Assembly (NCBI GenBank): GCA_024635465.1
Contig: JAGXIS010000073.1
Span: 1-24,144, forward strand
Origin: Bacteroidota bacterium
GTDB taxonomy: Bacteria > Bacteroidota > Rhodothermia > Balneolales > Balneolaceae
Reading direction: 5' to 3'
DNA length: 24,144 nt
Position numbers and translations under genes: made by a program. The notes under the pieces are model-generated. The model did no database searches, was not told the origin of the DNA, and worked only from the letters and a program-made list of their open reading frames with translations. Positions 8,645 through 18,026 of this stretch are shown here, in pieces; within the stretch, counting starts at the first letter, position 1, and each line of letters starts with the position of its first letter.

Positions 8645-9658
8645 TTACTTTGGTGGTGAGGCTGTGGATTGTCGAATAATCAGGCTGGGTTCCATTACAA
8701 TCTCAACCGGTTCAGAGGATTTATCTTCTACTTTTCTAAAAAATAATTCTGCTGCTTTAAGTCCCATTTCATAAGCAGGTTGCTTCACAACGGTTAGAGG
8801 TGGTGTAATTGCTTTCGCCCAAGAAACATCATCAAATCCAATGATGGATATCTCTTCGGGTATTTTAAGATTCTGTTCGTTTATTGCTTCAATTGCCCCA
8901 AGGGTCATCAAATTATTCGTAGCAAAAATTGCAGTTGGGGGATTATCGAGATTAATTAATTTGGTCGTCATTAACTTTGCATTATCTGAACTTCTGGGAT
9001 CTCCTTCCCTGATTAATCGTTTATCGACTTCAATTCCATTTTCTTTTAGTGCTCTTTCATATCCTTTTTGGCGTTCACTAAATGAAGAAAATAAAATAGA
9101 ACTGGTTAGAATGGCAATTTGCTTATGTCCCTTATCAATTAGATGAGAAGTAGCAATATAACCACCCATTTCATTGTCGATAACCACGGTATCTACGTTT
9201 TTATTTCCAAGTTTTCTATCAAAACAGATTATAGGTATGCCTGTTTTTATGATATTTTCAATTTCTTCACCAAATTGTAAAATCGGAGGTAGTATAATTC
9301 CATCAACCGACTCTGATTTTAATACTTCAAGATAAAATCTTTCTTTATTAGGGTTTTCATCAGAGTTACAGAGTATAACGGCGTAATCGTTTCCATAAGC
9401 AACATCTTCAATACCCCTGACAATATTTGAATAAAACTGATTTTTGATATCCGGAATAATGAGCCCTAATAATTTAGAACGGCCGTTTGCAGTACGAAGG
9501 CGCTGAGCAACTCGATTTGGCTGATAATCGAGCATTGTCATTACTTTTTTTACTCTCTCACTAGTTTTTGGATTTACCTTATCTGACCCATTAATGACTC
9601 TTGATACAGTAGTAATTGAGACATTTGCCTTTTTTGCAACCTCTTTAAGATTGGACAT
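8645..9658 (-). CDS. LacI-family transcriptional repressor, likely regulator of the inositol regulon
   Basis: The protein has 337 residues, the normal length for the family. The N-terminal helix-turn-helix is clear (N-L-K-E-V-A-K-K-A-N-V-S-I-T-T-V-S-R-V at residues 3-21). It is followed by the hinge segment Y-Q-P-N-R-V-A-Q-R-L-R and then a periplasmic-binding-protein-like sensor domain starting near L-L-G-L-I-I-P-D. The gene is divergent from iolA across 217 bp that contain an operator with perfect arms, so autoregulation is likely. Matching operators lie before the other four units of the block. The inducer is not visible in the sequence; inositol or an early catabolite such as an inosose is the natural guess. 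Classical Bacillus IolR is a DeoR-type protein, so this would be a non-homologous regulator of the same pathway. Confidence 0.9.
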   Translation of the reverse strand: MSNLKEVAKKANVSITTVSRVINGSDKVNPKTSERVKKVMTMLDYQPNRVAQRLRTANGRSKLLGLIIPDIKNQFYSNIVRGIEDVAYGNDYAVILCNSDENPNKERFYLEVLKSESVDGIILPPILQFGEEIENIIKTGIPIICFDRKLGNKNVDTVVIDNEMGGYIATSHLIDKGHKQIAILTSSILFSSFSERQKGYERALKENGIEVDKRLIREGDPRSSDNAKLMTTKLINLDNPPTAIFATNNLMTLGAIEAINEQNLKIPEEISIIGFDDVSWAKAITPPLTVVKQPAYEMGLKAAELFFRKVEDKSSEPVEIVMEPSLIIRQSTASPPK

Positions 9659-9792
9659 AATATAATATTGTGCTGTTCTTTCTGTGAAAAATTAGTTTAA
9701 TAAAAGAAAATTATCCATAAAAGGATCTAAACAAGCTTTCGTATCCCCTTCCAAAATGGAATATAGGTAATTTGAACAATATTTTTCATTAA

Positions 9793-9806
9793 TGAAAACC
9801 TTTTCA
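9793..9806. promoter_or_regulatory. LacI-type operator, site 4 (lacI/iolA)
   Basis: TGAAAACCTTTTCA has perfect 6-bp arms (TGAAAA/TTTTCA) but a central CC instead of the CG of the other sites. It is 134 bp from the lacI start and 70 bp from the iolA start, so it can serve both. Confidence 0.6.
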
Positions 9807-9875
9807 TTTTCTTAACTTATTGGTATTTTACAGGATACAGTGATTTGAAAACAAACCTAAAAAAAGTACTCATCT

Positions 9876-11351
9876 ATGCCGGAACAAGAGATTTTGCGTA
9901 ATTATATTAATGGCAAATGGACCCATTCAAAACAAAAAGATGCCTTAGAAGTAAAAAATCCCGCTTTCGATGAGATTATTTCTTCGGTTCCTTTAACCAC
10001 TAACAACGAGGTCTCCGCTGCAATTGAAGATGCAAATAAAGCTTTTAGTGAATGGAGACGAACACCTGTTGTAAAACGTATACAATACCTGTTTAAATTT
10101 AAAGATTTACTTGAGAATAACCTGGATGACATTGCAAGAACCATTACCAGGGAATCCGGTAAAACGTTTGCAGAATCACAAGGGGAGTTGAGGAGAGCGA
10201 TTGAAAATGTGGAGGTAGCATGTGGAGCCCCCATTCTGTCACAGGGATATAATAATGAAGACATTGCAAATGGTATCGATGAGATGATGATACGTCAGCC
10301 TTTAGGCGTTACAGCTATCATATCACCTTTCAATTTTCCTGCAATGATACCTTTTTGGTTTATGCCATATGCTATTGTAACCGGAAATACTTGTATTGTA
10401 AAACCATCAGAGCGAGTTCCCAATACAATGGATAAGATCTTTAAATTAGTAGATCAATTAGATCTTCCACCGGGTGTTTTAAATATGGTACATGGAGATC
10501 AACAGGTAGCAGAAACATTAATACAAAATCCTTTGGTGCAATCTATCAGTTTTGTTGGATCTACACACGTTGCAAAGAAAGTTTATGCCAATGCTGCAGC
10601 ACACGGAAAAAGAGTTCAGGCATCAGGCGGTGCCAAAAATCCACTCATTATTTTGCCCGATGCTGATCCTGAAATGACCTCCAAAATAGTAATTGACAGT
10701 GCTTTTGGATGTGCGGGACAGCGCTGCCTAGCAGCTTCTATTGCAATAACCGTAGGAGATGCAAAAAATAAATTCAGAGACGCATTATGTGATCAAGCGA
10801 ATAGTTTAAAAGTAGGTTATGGACTGGATCAAGGTGTTCAAATGGGACCAGTTATATCCAATACAAGTAAAAATAGAATTCATTCACTCATTGATGAAGG
10901 CAAAAAGGAAGGGGTCACTGTTACTATAGATGGACGAAATCCGGGTGGAGATCTTAAAAACGGATATTTTATAAAACCAACAATTTTAGAGGATATTAAT
11001 CCTTCTCATAAACTTGCTAAAACAGAAATATTTGGGCCGGTTCTAAGTTTAATGCATGTAAAAACTGTTAATGATGCGATTGAAATCATCAATAACGGTC
11101 AATATGGAAATATGGCCTGTCTATTTACAAGCAGTGGCTCAGCCGCAAGGAAGTTCAGATATGAAGCGAATGCTGGGAATATCGGAATTAATATTGGGGT
11201 AGCAGCTCCGATGGCTTTTTTCCCATTTGGTGGATGGAAAGATAGTTTTTTTGGGGACCTACACGGACAAGGAAGAAATGCATTTGAATTTTTTACAAGA
11301 CAGAAAGTAGTCATTGAGAGATGGCCAAATGTGTGGAGCCGTAAATTTTAA
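9876..11351 (+). CDS. iolA: Methylmalonate/malonate-semialdehyde dehydrogenase (CoA-acylating)
   Basis: The protein has 491 residues, standard for IolA/MmsA. It is a full-length aldehyde dehydrogenase: the N-terminal N-Y-I-N-G-K-W and the NAD-binding fold with [11 protein letters not shown] are in place, as are F-V-G-S-T-H-V-A and the catalytic cysteine C284 in G-Q-R-C-L-A-A-S. The G-Q-R-C motif and the [11 protein letters not shown] end region are typical of the CoA-acylating subfamily. In inositol breakdown it turns malonate semialdehyde into acetyl-CoA and CO2. It is the first gene of a two-gene unit with iolE (17-bp gap), divergent from lacI. No strong ribosome-binding site precedes the start; the upstream bases are A-rich. 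Confidence 0.95.
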   Translation: MPEQEILRNYINGKWTHSKQKDALEVKNPAFDEIISSVPLTTNNEVSAAIEDANKAFSEWRRTPVVKRIQYLFKFKDLLENNLDDIARTITRESGKTFAESQGELRRAIENVEVACGAPILSQGYNNEDIANGIDEMMIRQPLGVTAIISPFNFPAMIPFWFMPYAIVTGNTCIVKPSERVPNTMDKIFKLVDQLDLPPGVLNMVHGDQQVAETLIQNPLVQSISFVGSTHVAKKVYANAAAHGKRVQASGGAKNPLIILPDADPEMTSKIVIDSAFGCAGQRCLAASIAITVGDAKNKFRDALCDQANSLKVGYGLDQGVQMGPVISNTSKNRIHSLIDEGKKEGVTVTIDGRNPGGDLKNGYFIKPTILEDINPSHKLAKTEIFGPVLSLMHVKTVNDAIEIINNGQYGNMACLFTSSGSAARKFRYEANAGNIGINIGVAAPMAFFPFGGWKDSFFGDLHGQGRNAFEFFTRQKVVIERWPNVWSRKF

Positions 11352-11368
11352 TTAATAATTATTTTTAG

Positions 11369-12268
11369 ATGAAGATAGCAAATGCACCATGCTCTTGGGG
11401 AGTATTGGAATTTGGTTTAGACGGACAAACGGATCATTTTTCAAAAGTTTTAGATGAAATGACTGAATCAGGATATATCGGAACTGAATTAGGTGACTGG
11501 GGATTTATGCCAACGAACCCAAAAGAGCTGATTAGAGAACTACAATACAGAGATTTAAATCTTGTAGGTGCATTTGTACCTGTCAATTTTATTGATGAAA
11601 ATTGCCACAAAAAGGGCGCAGAAAATGCAGTGAAAATTGCCACCCTGCTTAGAGATACCGATCCCGAAAATGCTCGAATTGTCCTTTCAGATGATAATGG
11701 GAAAAATAAATCTCGTACATCAAAAGCAGGGAGGATTAAACTTGAAGATGGTTTAAATGCTTCAGAAATGAAAAGATTTGCAGCTGGCGTTGAATATGTC
11801 GCTAAAGAAATTTTAGAGAAAACCGGGGTGATTTCAGTCTTTCATCATCACTGTGCAGGATTTATTGAAACACCGAATGAAATTGAAAGACTGCTTGAAA
11901 GTACTGATAAAGATTTAGTTTCTCTTTGTTTTGATACAGGTCACTACGAATTTGGAGGAGGAAATGCTTTACAGGGTTTAAAGCAATATTCAGATAGAAT
12001 TAAACATGTTCATTTTAAGGATTTTGACAAAACATCTTACCAAACTACACTTGAAGAAGATCTGAATTACTTTGAGTCTGTAAGAAATGGGATTTTTTGC
12101 GAGCTTGGAAAAGGTTCTATCCCATTTGATAAAATTTTTAATGAACTGAAAGAACAGAATTATGACGGTTGGGTCGTTGTAGAACAAGACGTACTTCCCG
12201 GAATGGGTAGCCCGAAAGCAAGTGCGCTTAGAAACCGGGAATATTTGCGATCAATCGGTATGAAGTAA
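11369..12268 (+). CDS. iolE: Inosose dehydratase (IolE-like TIM-barrel protein)
   Basis: The 299-residue protein belongs to the xylose-isomerase-like TIM-barrel family. It opens with M-K-I-A-N-A-P-C-S-W-G, a form seen in IolE-type proteins of many iol clusters. Likely metal and active-site residues are H159-H161 with E167, D189/H192 (D-T-G-H), H213/H215 with K217-D218 (H-V-H-F-K-D), E245 and E272. Inosose dehydratase removes water from 2-keto-myo-inositol to give the diketone used by IolD. It follows iolA and ends only 27 bp from the end of the convergent iolD. It could instead be an IolI-type isomerase, but it is the only protein here that can fill the dehydratase step, and the start sequence favours IolE. 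Confidence 0.82.
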   Translation: MKIANAPCSWGVLEFGLDGQTDHFSKVLDEMTESGYIGTELGDWGFMPTNPKELIRELQYRDLNLVGAFVPVNFIDENCHKKGAENAVKIATLLRDTDPENARIVLSDDNGKNKSRTSKAGRIKLEDGLNASEMKRFAAGVEYVAKEILEKTGVISVFHHHCAGFIETPNEIERLLESTDKDLVSLCFDTGHYEFGGGNALQGLKQYSDRIKHVHFKDFDKTSYQTTLEEDLNYFESVRNGIFCELGKGSIPFDKIFNELKEQNYDGWVVVEQDVLPGMGSPKASALRNREYLRSIGMK

Positions 12269-12295
12269 ATCTTTTAGAGAGTACAATAGTAGCGC

Positions 12296-14161
12296 CTATA
12301 AATAGTTCTTCTGCTTTTTACTAGACTCTTCATAATCTGATCTTGATTGCTTTACCTCTTTCATTGTTGAGGTTTCGGCAACAGGTACGTCCCACCATGA
12401 GTGATATGAAGGTACTCTTTGAGTTTTATCTACATCTATTACGATTACATGCGTTTTTGTACTATTGCGAGATGTAATCATGGCTTGCTCTATTTCTTCG
12501 TACGTTTTCGGTGAAATTACAGCCACACCGTAACTTTCTGCATTTTTTACAAAATCAAGAGGCAAATATTCACCATCAAGTTTACCGGATTCTTGACTTC
12601 GATATTTATAATTTGTTCCGAATCCTTCTGAACCTACAGATTCTGAAAGTGATCCGATACTTCCATATCCTCTATTATTTATTAAAACAACGGTAATTTT
12701 GAGACCTTCCTGAACAGCTGTAATCAATTCAGAAGATAACATCTGGTATGACCCATCCCCTACCATCACAATAACATTGCTATCAGGTTTAGCCATTTTG
12801 ACTCCTAATCCGGCTGCAATTTCATAACCCATGCATGAATAGCCATATTCCATATGATAACCACCGGGATTCACAGTCATCCATAATTTATGGAGATCAC
12901 CTGGTAAACTTCCTGCAGCACATATAATAACAGAATCATCACCGGCTGAATTATTTACAATCTTAACCACATTGGGCTGCTGAATTTTATCATTTGGAGA
13001 TAAACTGGTAACCCTATCTATCTCCTCCATCCAATTGTGTTTTCTATTCTCCAATGTAGATTTATAGTCACTGTCAGTTTTATAACCGGAAAGCAACTCA
13101 CCTAATTCACTCAAAGTCACTTTGGCATCGCCTAATAATGGTAATGCCGACAATTTATGAGCATCCATCGAATTCACATTGATATGTATAAATTTGACAT
13201 CCGGATTTTGAAACTGACTTTTAGACGAGGTAGTGAAGTCACTTAAACGAGTTCCAACTGAAATCACTAAATCCGCTTCTTTTGCTGTTAAGTTAGCTGC
13301 AGAACTACCTGTGGCACCGATCGATCCAAGATTGAATGGATGGGTATAGGGTAAAGATCCTTTTCCTGCCTGCGTTTCACCGATGGGAATTCCTGTTTTT
13401 TCAACAAAATGATTTAAAGTCTCAGTAGCTTCACTATAAAGAACTCCTCCACCGGCTATAATGAAAGGCTTTTTAGAGGTTAGAATCCAACTTACTGCCT
13501 TTTTTAACTGATTTATATCCGGCCTCATTCTTGGTATCGACCAAATCCTTTTCCTAAAAAGTTCCGAGGGGTATTCAAAAGCTTCAGTCTGTACATCTTG
13601 AGGCATACAAAGTGTTACTGCACCGGTATCTGCCGGTGATGTTAATACTCTCATGACTTCGAGTAGACTCCAGGTCAGCTGATCGGGCCTGTTAATCCGA
13701 TCCCAATACGCGGAAACAGGTTTGAATGCATCGTTTACTGAAATATCCTGACTCATTGGGTGTTCTAATTGCTGTAGAACCGGTGCAACATTTCTTCTGG
13801 CAAAAATATCACTAGGCAGTAATAAAAGGGGGATTCGATTGATTGTAGCTGTTGCAGCTCCTGTTATCATATTAGTAGAACCGGGACCTACAGAAGCAGT
13901 GCAGGCCATCGCTTCATTTCTAAATTTTGCTTTTGAATAAGCAATAGCAGTATGTGTCATAGCTTGCTCATTTCGGCATAAATAGTAGGGCATTTGTTTG
14001 TCTTGCAGTAATGCCTGACTAATACCGGCTACATTTCCATGCCCAAAAATTCCCCAAACACCTTTAATAAATTGGTGTTCCTGACCATCTCTGGTTACAT
14101 ACTGGTTATTAAGAAATCTAATTAAAGCTTGTGATGTTGTTAATTTTATCTTTTTTGACAT
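12296..14161 (-). CDS. iolD: 3D-(3,5/4)-trihydroxycyclohexane-1,2-dione hydrolase
   Basis: The protein has 621 residues and is a thiamine-diphosphate enzyme with the three usual domains. The N-terminal F-I-K-G-V-W-G-I-F-G-H-G-N-V-A-G is characteristic of IolD. E65 in C-R-N-E-Q-A-M is the cofactor-activating glutamate. The thiamine/Mg motif G-D-G-S-Y ends at I-N-N-R-G-Y-G-S-I. The enzyme opens the diketone ring, giving 5-deoxyglucuronic acid. It is the last gene of the minus-strand operon, 35 bp after the aldolase gene, and no hairpin is visible after its stop codon. Confidence 0.95.
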   Translation of the reverse strand: MSKKIKLTTSQALIRFLNNQYVTRDGQEHQFIKGVWGIFGHGNVAGISQALLQDKQMPYYLCRNEQAMTHTAIAYSKAKFRNEAMACTASVGPGSTNMITGAATATINRIPLLLLPSDIFARRNVAPVLQQLEHPMSQDISVNDAFKPVSAYWDRINRPDQLTWSLLEVMRVLTSPADTGAVTLCMPQDVQTEAFEYPSELFRKRIWSIPRMRPDINQLKKAVSWILTSKKPFIIAGGGVLYSEATETLNHFVEKTGIPIGETQAGKGSLPYTHPFNLGSIGATGSSAANLTAKEADLVISVGTRLSDFTTSSKSQFQNPDVKFIHINVNSMDAHKLSALPLLGDAKVTLSELGELLSGYKTDSDYKSTLENRKHNWMEEIDRVTSLSPNDKIQQPNVVKIVNNSAGDDSVIICAAGSLPGDLHKLWMTVNPGGYHMEYGYSCMGYEIAAGLGVKMAKPDSNVIVMVGDGSYQMLSSELITAVQEGLKITVVLINNRGYGSIGSLSESVGSEGFGTNYKYRSQESGKLDGEYLPLDFVKNAESYGVAVISPKTYEEIEQAMITSRNSTKTHVIVIDVDKTQRVPSYHSWWDVPVAETSTMKEVKQSRSDYEESSKKQKNYL

Positions 14162-14196
14162 GATAAACGCTCTTTCAATTGAATTCTCGGTAAATA

Positions 14197-15144
14197 TTAG
14201 CCTGATTTCGACTTATGTATAAATTTGCCTATTTCATTTGCAACTTCACGAGGTGATTGATTCAGTGGGTAGAGTACATTTCGTCCAAACATTGCACCCC
14301 GTACTTGATGTCCTGATTCCATTGCCTCTTTTAAGTCATTAATCAATACGTCTAAATTATCTGTTCTATCTCCACCCAGTATCACGATAGGCAATGTTGT
14401 AGATGCCGCAACTCTATCAAATTCTTTTGTGAATGGTAATTTTAACCATATATGTTTACTACTTGATCCTAAAGCTGATGTCATGGTTACAAGAGGAATT
14501 AAAAGATCAGGATCTTTTAATACTTTGAACAAACCATTCTCTCTTTTTACAGGCAGAGGCTCCAGAAATATGGGTATTTTATGTTCATTAAAATCCCTAA
14601 CTCCATCTGCACAATAGAGCATTGTTTGAAGTGATTTTTCATCTTCCGGGTCTAAACGGAGTAACATTTTCGCCGCATCAATACCATATTTTAAACAAGT
14701 TGCTGCATCGGTCCCTGTAATAGGATCATCCATTTCCCAAGCGGAACCCGGAAATCCCCCTCGATTCAGACTCACAATCAAAAGTTTATCATCCAAAAAA
14801 CCGGCTCTTCCCGACTCTTTAAAAAGACCGTGTAGAATAATCAACTCTTCAAGGATATCCATGCTGCCCAAAATCCCATCAACCCACTCTGAATGCAACA
14901 CATCAACGAGTCTGGATAATAACTCATGTCTGTCAGCCATTTCGAATGGTTCCTTACCTACAGAGATACTTCCTCGGGCAGGATGATCAGCAGCAACCAC
15001 ATTCAATTTTCCGTTACGGGTAAAATGATTCCTTTTAATTCTTCTATTAGACCAATCTACAATATAATCAGGATTCTCGACCCGGATATCAGTGATCTGT
15101 TGGAATATGTTAAGTGGAATTATTTCCTTCGCTTGAAAACTCAA
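14197..15144 (-). CDS. Class I aldolase-like (beta/alpha)8 protein, probable DKG-phosphate aldolase
   Basis: The 315-residue protein starts with an ATGA overlap on the stop of iolC. It resembles the LacD/DeoC-like barrels found in actinobacterial iol clusters (the Cgl0158 type) and the DUF2090 domain fused to IolC in other bacteria. Useful landmarks are V-V-A-A-D-H-P-A-R-G near residue 50, L-N-R-G-G-F-P-G-S-A-W-E, and W-L-K-L-P with K235, a good candidate for the Schiff-base lysine. No class II IolJ aldolase is present, so this protein is the obvious candidate for splitting 2-deoxy-5-keto-gluconate 6-phosphate into dihydroxyacetone phosphate and malonate semialdehyde. The fold is fairly sure; the reaction is inferred from context. 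Confidence 0.8.
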   Translation of the reverse strand: MSFQAKEIIPLNIFQQITDIRVENPDYIVDWSNRRIKRNHFTRNGKLNVVAADHPARGSISVGKEPFEMADRHELLSRLVDVLHSEWVDGILGSMDILEELIILHGLFKESGRAGFLDDKLLIVSLNRGGFPGSAWEMDDPITGTDAATCLKYGIDAAKMLLRLDPEDEKSLQTMLYCADGVRDFNEHKIPIFLEPLPVKRENGLFKVLKDPDLLIPLVTMTSALGSSSKHIWLKLPFTKEFDRVAASTTLPIVILGGDRTDNLDVLINDLKEAMESGHQVRGAMFGRNVLYPLNQSPREVANEIGKFIHKSKSG

Positions 15145-16163
15145 TCAAAACCTCCTTTATCCTTTGTAAATTCAATCACTTCATCAAAAGTGGGCATAAA
15201 ATTTGCGCATCCGTGTTGAGTTACGAGAATTGCCCCACAAGCGTTACCCAGTCTGGCACTTTTGTACCAACTCCACCCTTGAAGTACCCCGTAAATGAGA
15301 CCACTGGCAAAAGCATCACCGGCTCCAAGAGTGTTTATCACTTTAACAGGATATCCGGGAGCATGTTCTGGAGCCTCAGTGTTTGAATGATGAATATAGC
15401 AGCCATCAGTTCCGGCTTTTAGAAGTAAAACTTTTGATCCCTTTGATAATAGACTCTTCACACTTTCAGAGAGATCAGCATCTATTTTTGATTCATTCAC
15501 CTGAGAATGTTCGATTATTGCCTCACCCCCTCCTGTGTACGCTGCTGCTTTTACCTCTTCAGAGGTTCCGATTATAATATCAACATACGAAAGTATAGAT
15601 CTGACTATAGTACCAAATGATTGTAAATCAGGCCATTGGTCGGCTCTGAAATCAATATCGAGAAATACTTTTATTCCCTTTAATGAAGCTTGTTCGGCTG
15701 CAAAAATAGTTGCTGACCTGGAAGGTTCTTTACTTAGTCCGGTGCCACTGATTAATAATGATTTACACTGATCAAATTGAATTTTTTTAACATCAGAAAT
15801 ATCAATATTGATATCTGCACAGTCCTCTCGATAATAGACCAGTGGGAATTTATCCGGTGGTTCAATACCTAAAATGACAGCACTGCTTCTTTTACCAACT
15901 TTCCTTGAAATGTATTCGGTAATTACTCCCTCTTTTTCTAAAAAATTAAGGATAAAATCACCTACAGGATCGTCTCCAATACCTGTGAGTAGTGCTGAAT
16001 GGATGCCCAATCGGTGAGTACCCACACTTATATTTGTGGGACAGCCCCCTACAAATGCAGAAAATTCATTGATGTCAACAAAAGAACTTCCGATGTTATT
16101 AGAATAGAGGTCAATGGAACTTCTTCCCATCGACAGGATATCGATTTTTTTTTTAGTTTCCAT
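15141..16163 (-). CDS. iolC: 5-dehydro-2-deoxygluconokinase
   Basis: The 340-residue PfkB-family kinase has the N-terminal substrate region with F-V-G-G-C-P-T-N-I-S, typical of IolC, and the C-terminal signature N-T-L-G-A-G-D-A-F-A-S-G with catalytic D283. It phosphorylates 2-deoxy-5-keto-gluconate at C6. It is packed between iolB (TAATG one-base overlap) and the aldolase gene (four-base ATGA overlap), so the three are probably translated in a coupled way. It is the single-domain form; in many bacteria IolC is fused to a DUF2090 barrel, which here is the separate next gene. Confidence 0.94.
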   Translation of the reverse strand: METKKKIDILSMGRSSIDLYSNNIGSSFVDINEFSAFVGGCPTNISVGTHRLGIHSALLTGIGDDPVGDFILNFLEKEGVITEYISRKVGKRSSAVILGIEPPDKFPLVYYREDCADINIDISDVKKIQFDQCKSLLISGTGLSKEPSRSATIFAAEQASLKGIKVFLDIDFRADQWPDLQSFGTIVRSILSYVDIIIGTSEEVKAAAYTGGGEAIIEHSQVNESKIDADLSESVKSLLSKGSKVLLLKAGTDGCYIHHSNTEAPEHAPGYPVKVINTLGAGDAFASGLIYGVLQGWSWYKSARLGNACGAILVTQHGCANFMPTFDEVIEFTKDKGGFD

Positions 16164-16942
16164 TAGTCTGTTTGAAACTCAGGTTGTGTATTCACTCCTG
16201 CCCAGGTTCTCTCCATAGTTGGATCTAAGGTTGCCATGATCCAGATAAAATTAATCTGATGACCGGGAATGGCAACATTTGGATGGTAACCTCTTTTTAT
16301 CACAACAGCATCATCATTGTAAACAGGTCCAAAATAGTCCGGGTTGTCCAAATCTTCATAAACCAATTGAATTCCAAAAGCTGGAGCAGGCATTTCAAAA
16401 TAGAGATAGATTTCTTCTTTGGTTTCTGTATGCTCATGAGGCGCCCAACTGGTCCAGTTTCCTTCATCACTGAATATCAAGCCACAAAGAAGTCTTTTTG
16501 CTGGTACATTATCATCGATAAGACGATGAATTTTTCTTCTGCACCCATCAAAACCCAGGTCTTCGGTTAAATGTTTGTCCTCTTTTAAAGTGTCAAATGG
16601 GATATATACCGGATCTCCTGATGCATCCGAAGGAGCTGCACACTCTACAAGGTCAAGATTTGTCTCTGTATCTATAGTGCCGGATTTACCGGCGGGAATA
16701 AATAAAGAATCATAGGGTTTTACTCTGTATTCAAGATCACCCAGACGAATGAACCCTTCACCGGCTAAGCAGATAAGAGCTACTTCATTCTTGCCATTGC
16801 TATAATCAATTTTAGAAATTTGTTTGTTCAGAATAATCCTGGAATAGGCTAAGGAATCTAATTCTGAGTTCTCCGGAGTAATAATCCAATTTCTGCCCGG
16901 TTTATTTCCTGTATTTTTAAAAAGAATATTCTTTTTACTCAT
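16163..16942 (-). CDS. iolB: 5-deoxy-glucuronate isomerase
   Basis: The 259-residue protein has a double cupin fold of normal length for IolB. The metal site is visible as H169-E-H171 (W-A-P-H-E-H-T-E) with E176 or E177 in K-E-E-I-Y-L-Y-F-E, and H220 in R-G-Y-H-P-N. It converts 5-deoxyglucuronate to 2-deoxy-5-keto-gluconate. It begins 5 bp after iolG and its stop codon overlaps the iolC start. Confidence 0.94.
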   Translation of the reverse strand: MSKKNILFKNTGNKPGRNWIITPENSELDSLAYSRIILNKQISKIDYSNGKNEVALICLAGEGFIRLGDLEYRVKPYDSLFIPAGKSGTIDTETNLDLVECAAPSDASGDPVYIPFDTLKEDKHLTEDLGFDGCRRKIHRLIDDNVPAKRLLCGLIFSDEGNWTSWAPHEHTETKEEIYLYFEMPAPAFGIQLVYEDLDNPDYFGPVYNDDAVVIKRGYHPNVAIPGHQINFIWIMATLDPTMERTWAGVNTQPEFQTD

Positions 16943-16947
16943 ATTAA

Positions 16948-18009
16948 TTATGCGTCTTTATTCAATGTCGATTCTACTTTTTCTACGTATTGAAACTCTT
17001 TATTATCTATCCTTAAAGGAACACCGGCTTTATAAGAATCCGTAGCAGCATGACCTATCAAAAGAGCTAATATTCCATCATCTACTGAAATTGATGGCTC
17101 AGCGCCTGAACTGGCTTTCTCAATAAAATCTTTTAGTTGGATGATATAGGATTTTTCAAATCGCTCCATAAAAAATGGTACGGTATCATGACTCACTCCC
17201 TCCTTCTTTAAAATATAGATTGGAGTTTCTCGCAAATAACCGATATGTATGGAGCCTTTTGTTCCCATTATTTCTGTTCGAATGTCATATCCATAAATAC
17301 CACTTCTGCTTAGATCTGTCGTACCTATTGTACCGGATTCAAACTTCATATTTACGATTGCATTGTCAATATCGTTAATTGTTTTCATTTCAGGGAAAGC
17401 GAGAACATTGCCAATACTATAAACTTCTTCAACATCCCCCATAAACCATCTTGCAAGATCAAAATCATGAATACCCATATCCAGGAAAAGCCCGCCACTC
17501 ATTTTGGGATCTGCGTATTCTAAACTGGGTCTGAATGGATCTTTTGATGAAGCTTTAAAAACAATAGGTTCGCCAATTTCATCCTGTAAAATCCGGGACT
17601 TTGCTGCTGAGTATCCAGGATCAAAACGTCGCATAAACCCCATATGAAAGAAAACACCACTTTGATCAATAGCCTCCTTCATTTGAAAGGCATCATCTAA
17701 AGAGATAGATAAAGGTTTTTCGCAAAATATTTTTAAGCCTTTTTCGGACGCATCAATTACAATTTGTTTATGCGTACTGGTAGGACTTGTTACCACAATT
17801 GCATCCAAATCAGATAGTTCGAGCATATCTCTGTAATCTTTATAAGCATGCTTAACCCCTCTGCTATTGGCGATTTCAATCGCTCTTCTCTCATTTGAAT
17901 CTGATACTGCTATTACATTTGCTTTTGGTATTTGATAGGCCAAGTACTCAACATAGAGTGATCCTAATCGACCTAATCCTACAATTCCAACATTTATCAT
18001 TGAATTCAT
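16948..18009 (-). CDS. iolG: Inositol 2-dehydrogenase
   Basis: The 353-residue Gfo/Idh/MocA oxidoreductase has no signal peptide. The NAD-binding motif G-L-G-R-L-G is near residue 10, followed by E97-K98-P99 and G-F-M-R-R-F-D-P-G-Y, the latter well known in inositol dehydrogenases. D177 and H181 in L-D-M-G-I-H-D-F-D complete the catalytic set with K98. It oxidises myo-inositol to 2-keto-myo-inositol (scyllo-inosose) in the cytoplasm. A second in-frame ATG at codon 4 would also give a complete Rossmann strand. It is 17 bp after the binding-protein gene and 5 bp before iolB. It is distinct from the secreted relative at 1-1004. Confidence 0.92.
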   Translation of the reverse strand: MNSMINVGIVGLGRLGSLYVEYLAYQIPKANVIAVSDSNERRAIEIANSRGVKHAYKDYRDMLELSDLDAIVVTSPTSTHKQIVIDASEKGLKIFCEKPLSISLDDAFQMKEAIDQSGVFFHMGFMRRFDPGYSAAKSRILQDEIGEPIVFKASSKDPFRPSLEYADPKMSGGLFLDMGIHDFDLARWFMGDVEEVYSIGNVLAFPEMKTINDIDNAIVNMKFESGTIGTTDLSRSGIYGYDIRTEIMGTKGSIHIGYLRETPIYILKKEGVSHDTVPFFMERFEKSYIIQLKDFIEKASSGAEPSISVDDGILALLIGHAATDSYKAGVPLRIDNKEFQYVEKVESTLNKDA

Positions 18010-18026
18010 TGTTTTAAATTTAAATT

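Noticed and set aside
11369..12268. Assignment of the TIM-barrel protein as IolI or IolH
   Set aside because: The start sequence M-K-I-A-N-A-P-C-S-W-G and the need for a dehydratase favour IolE. IolI remains possible but is less likely.
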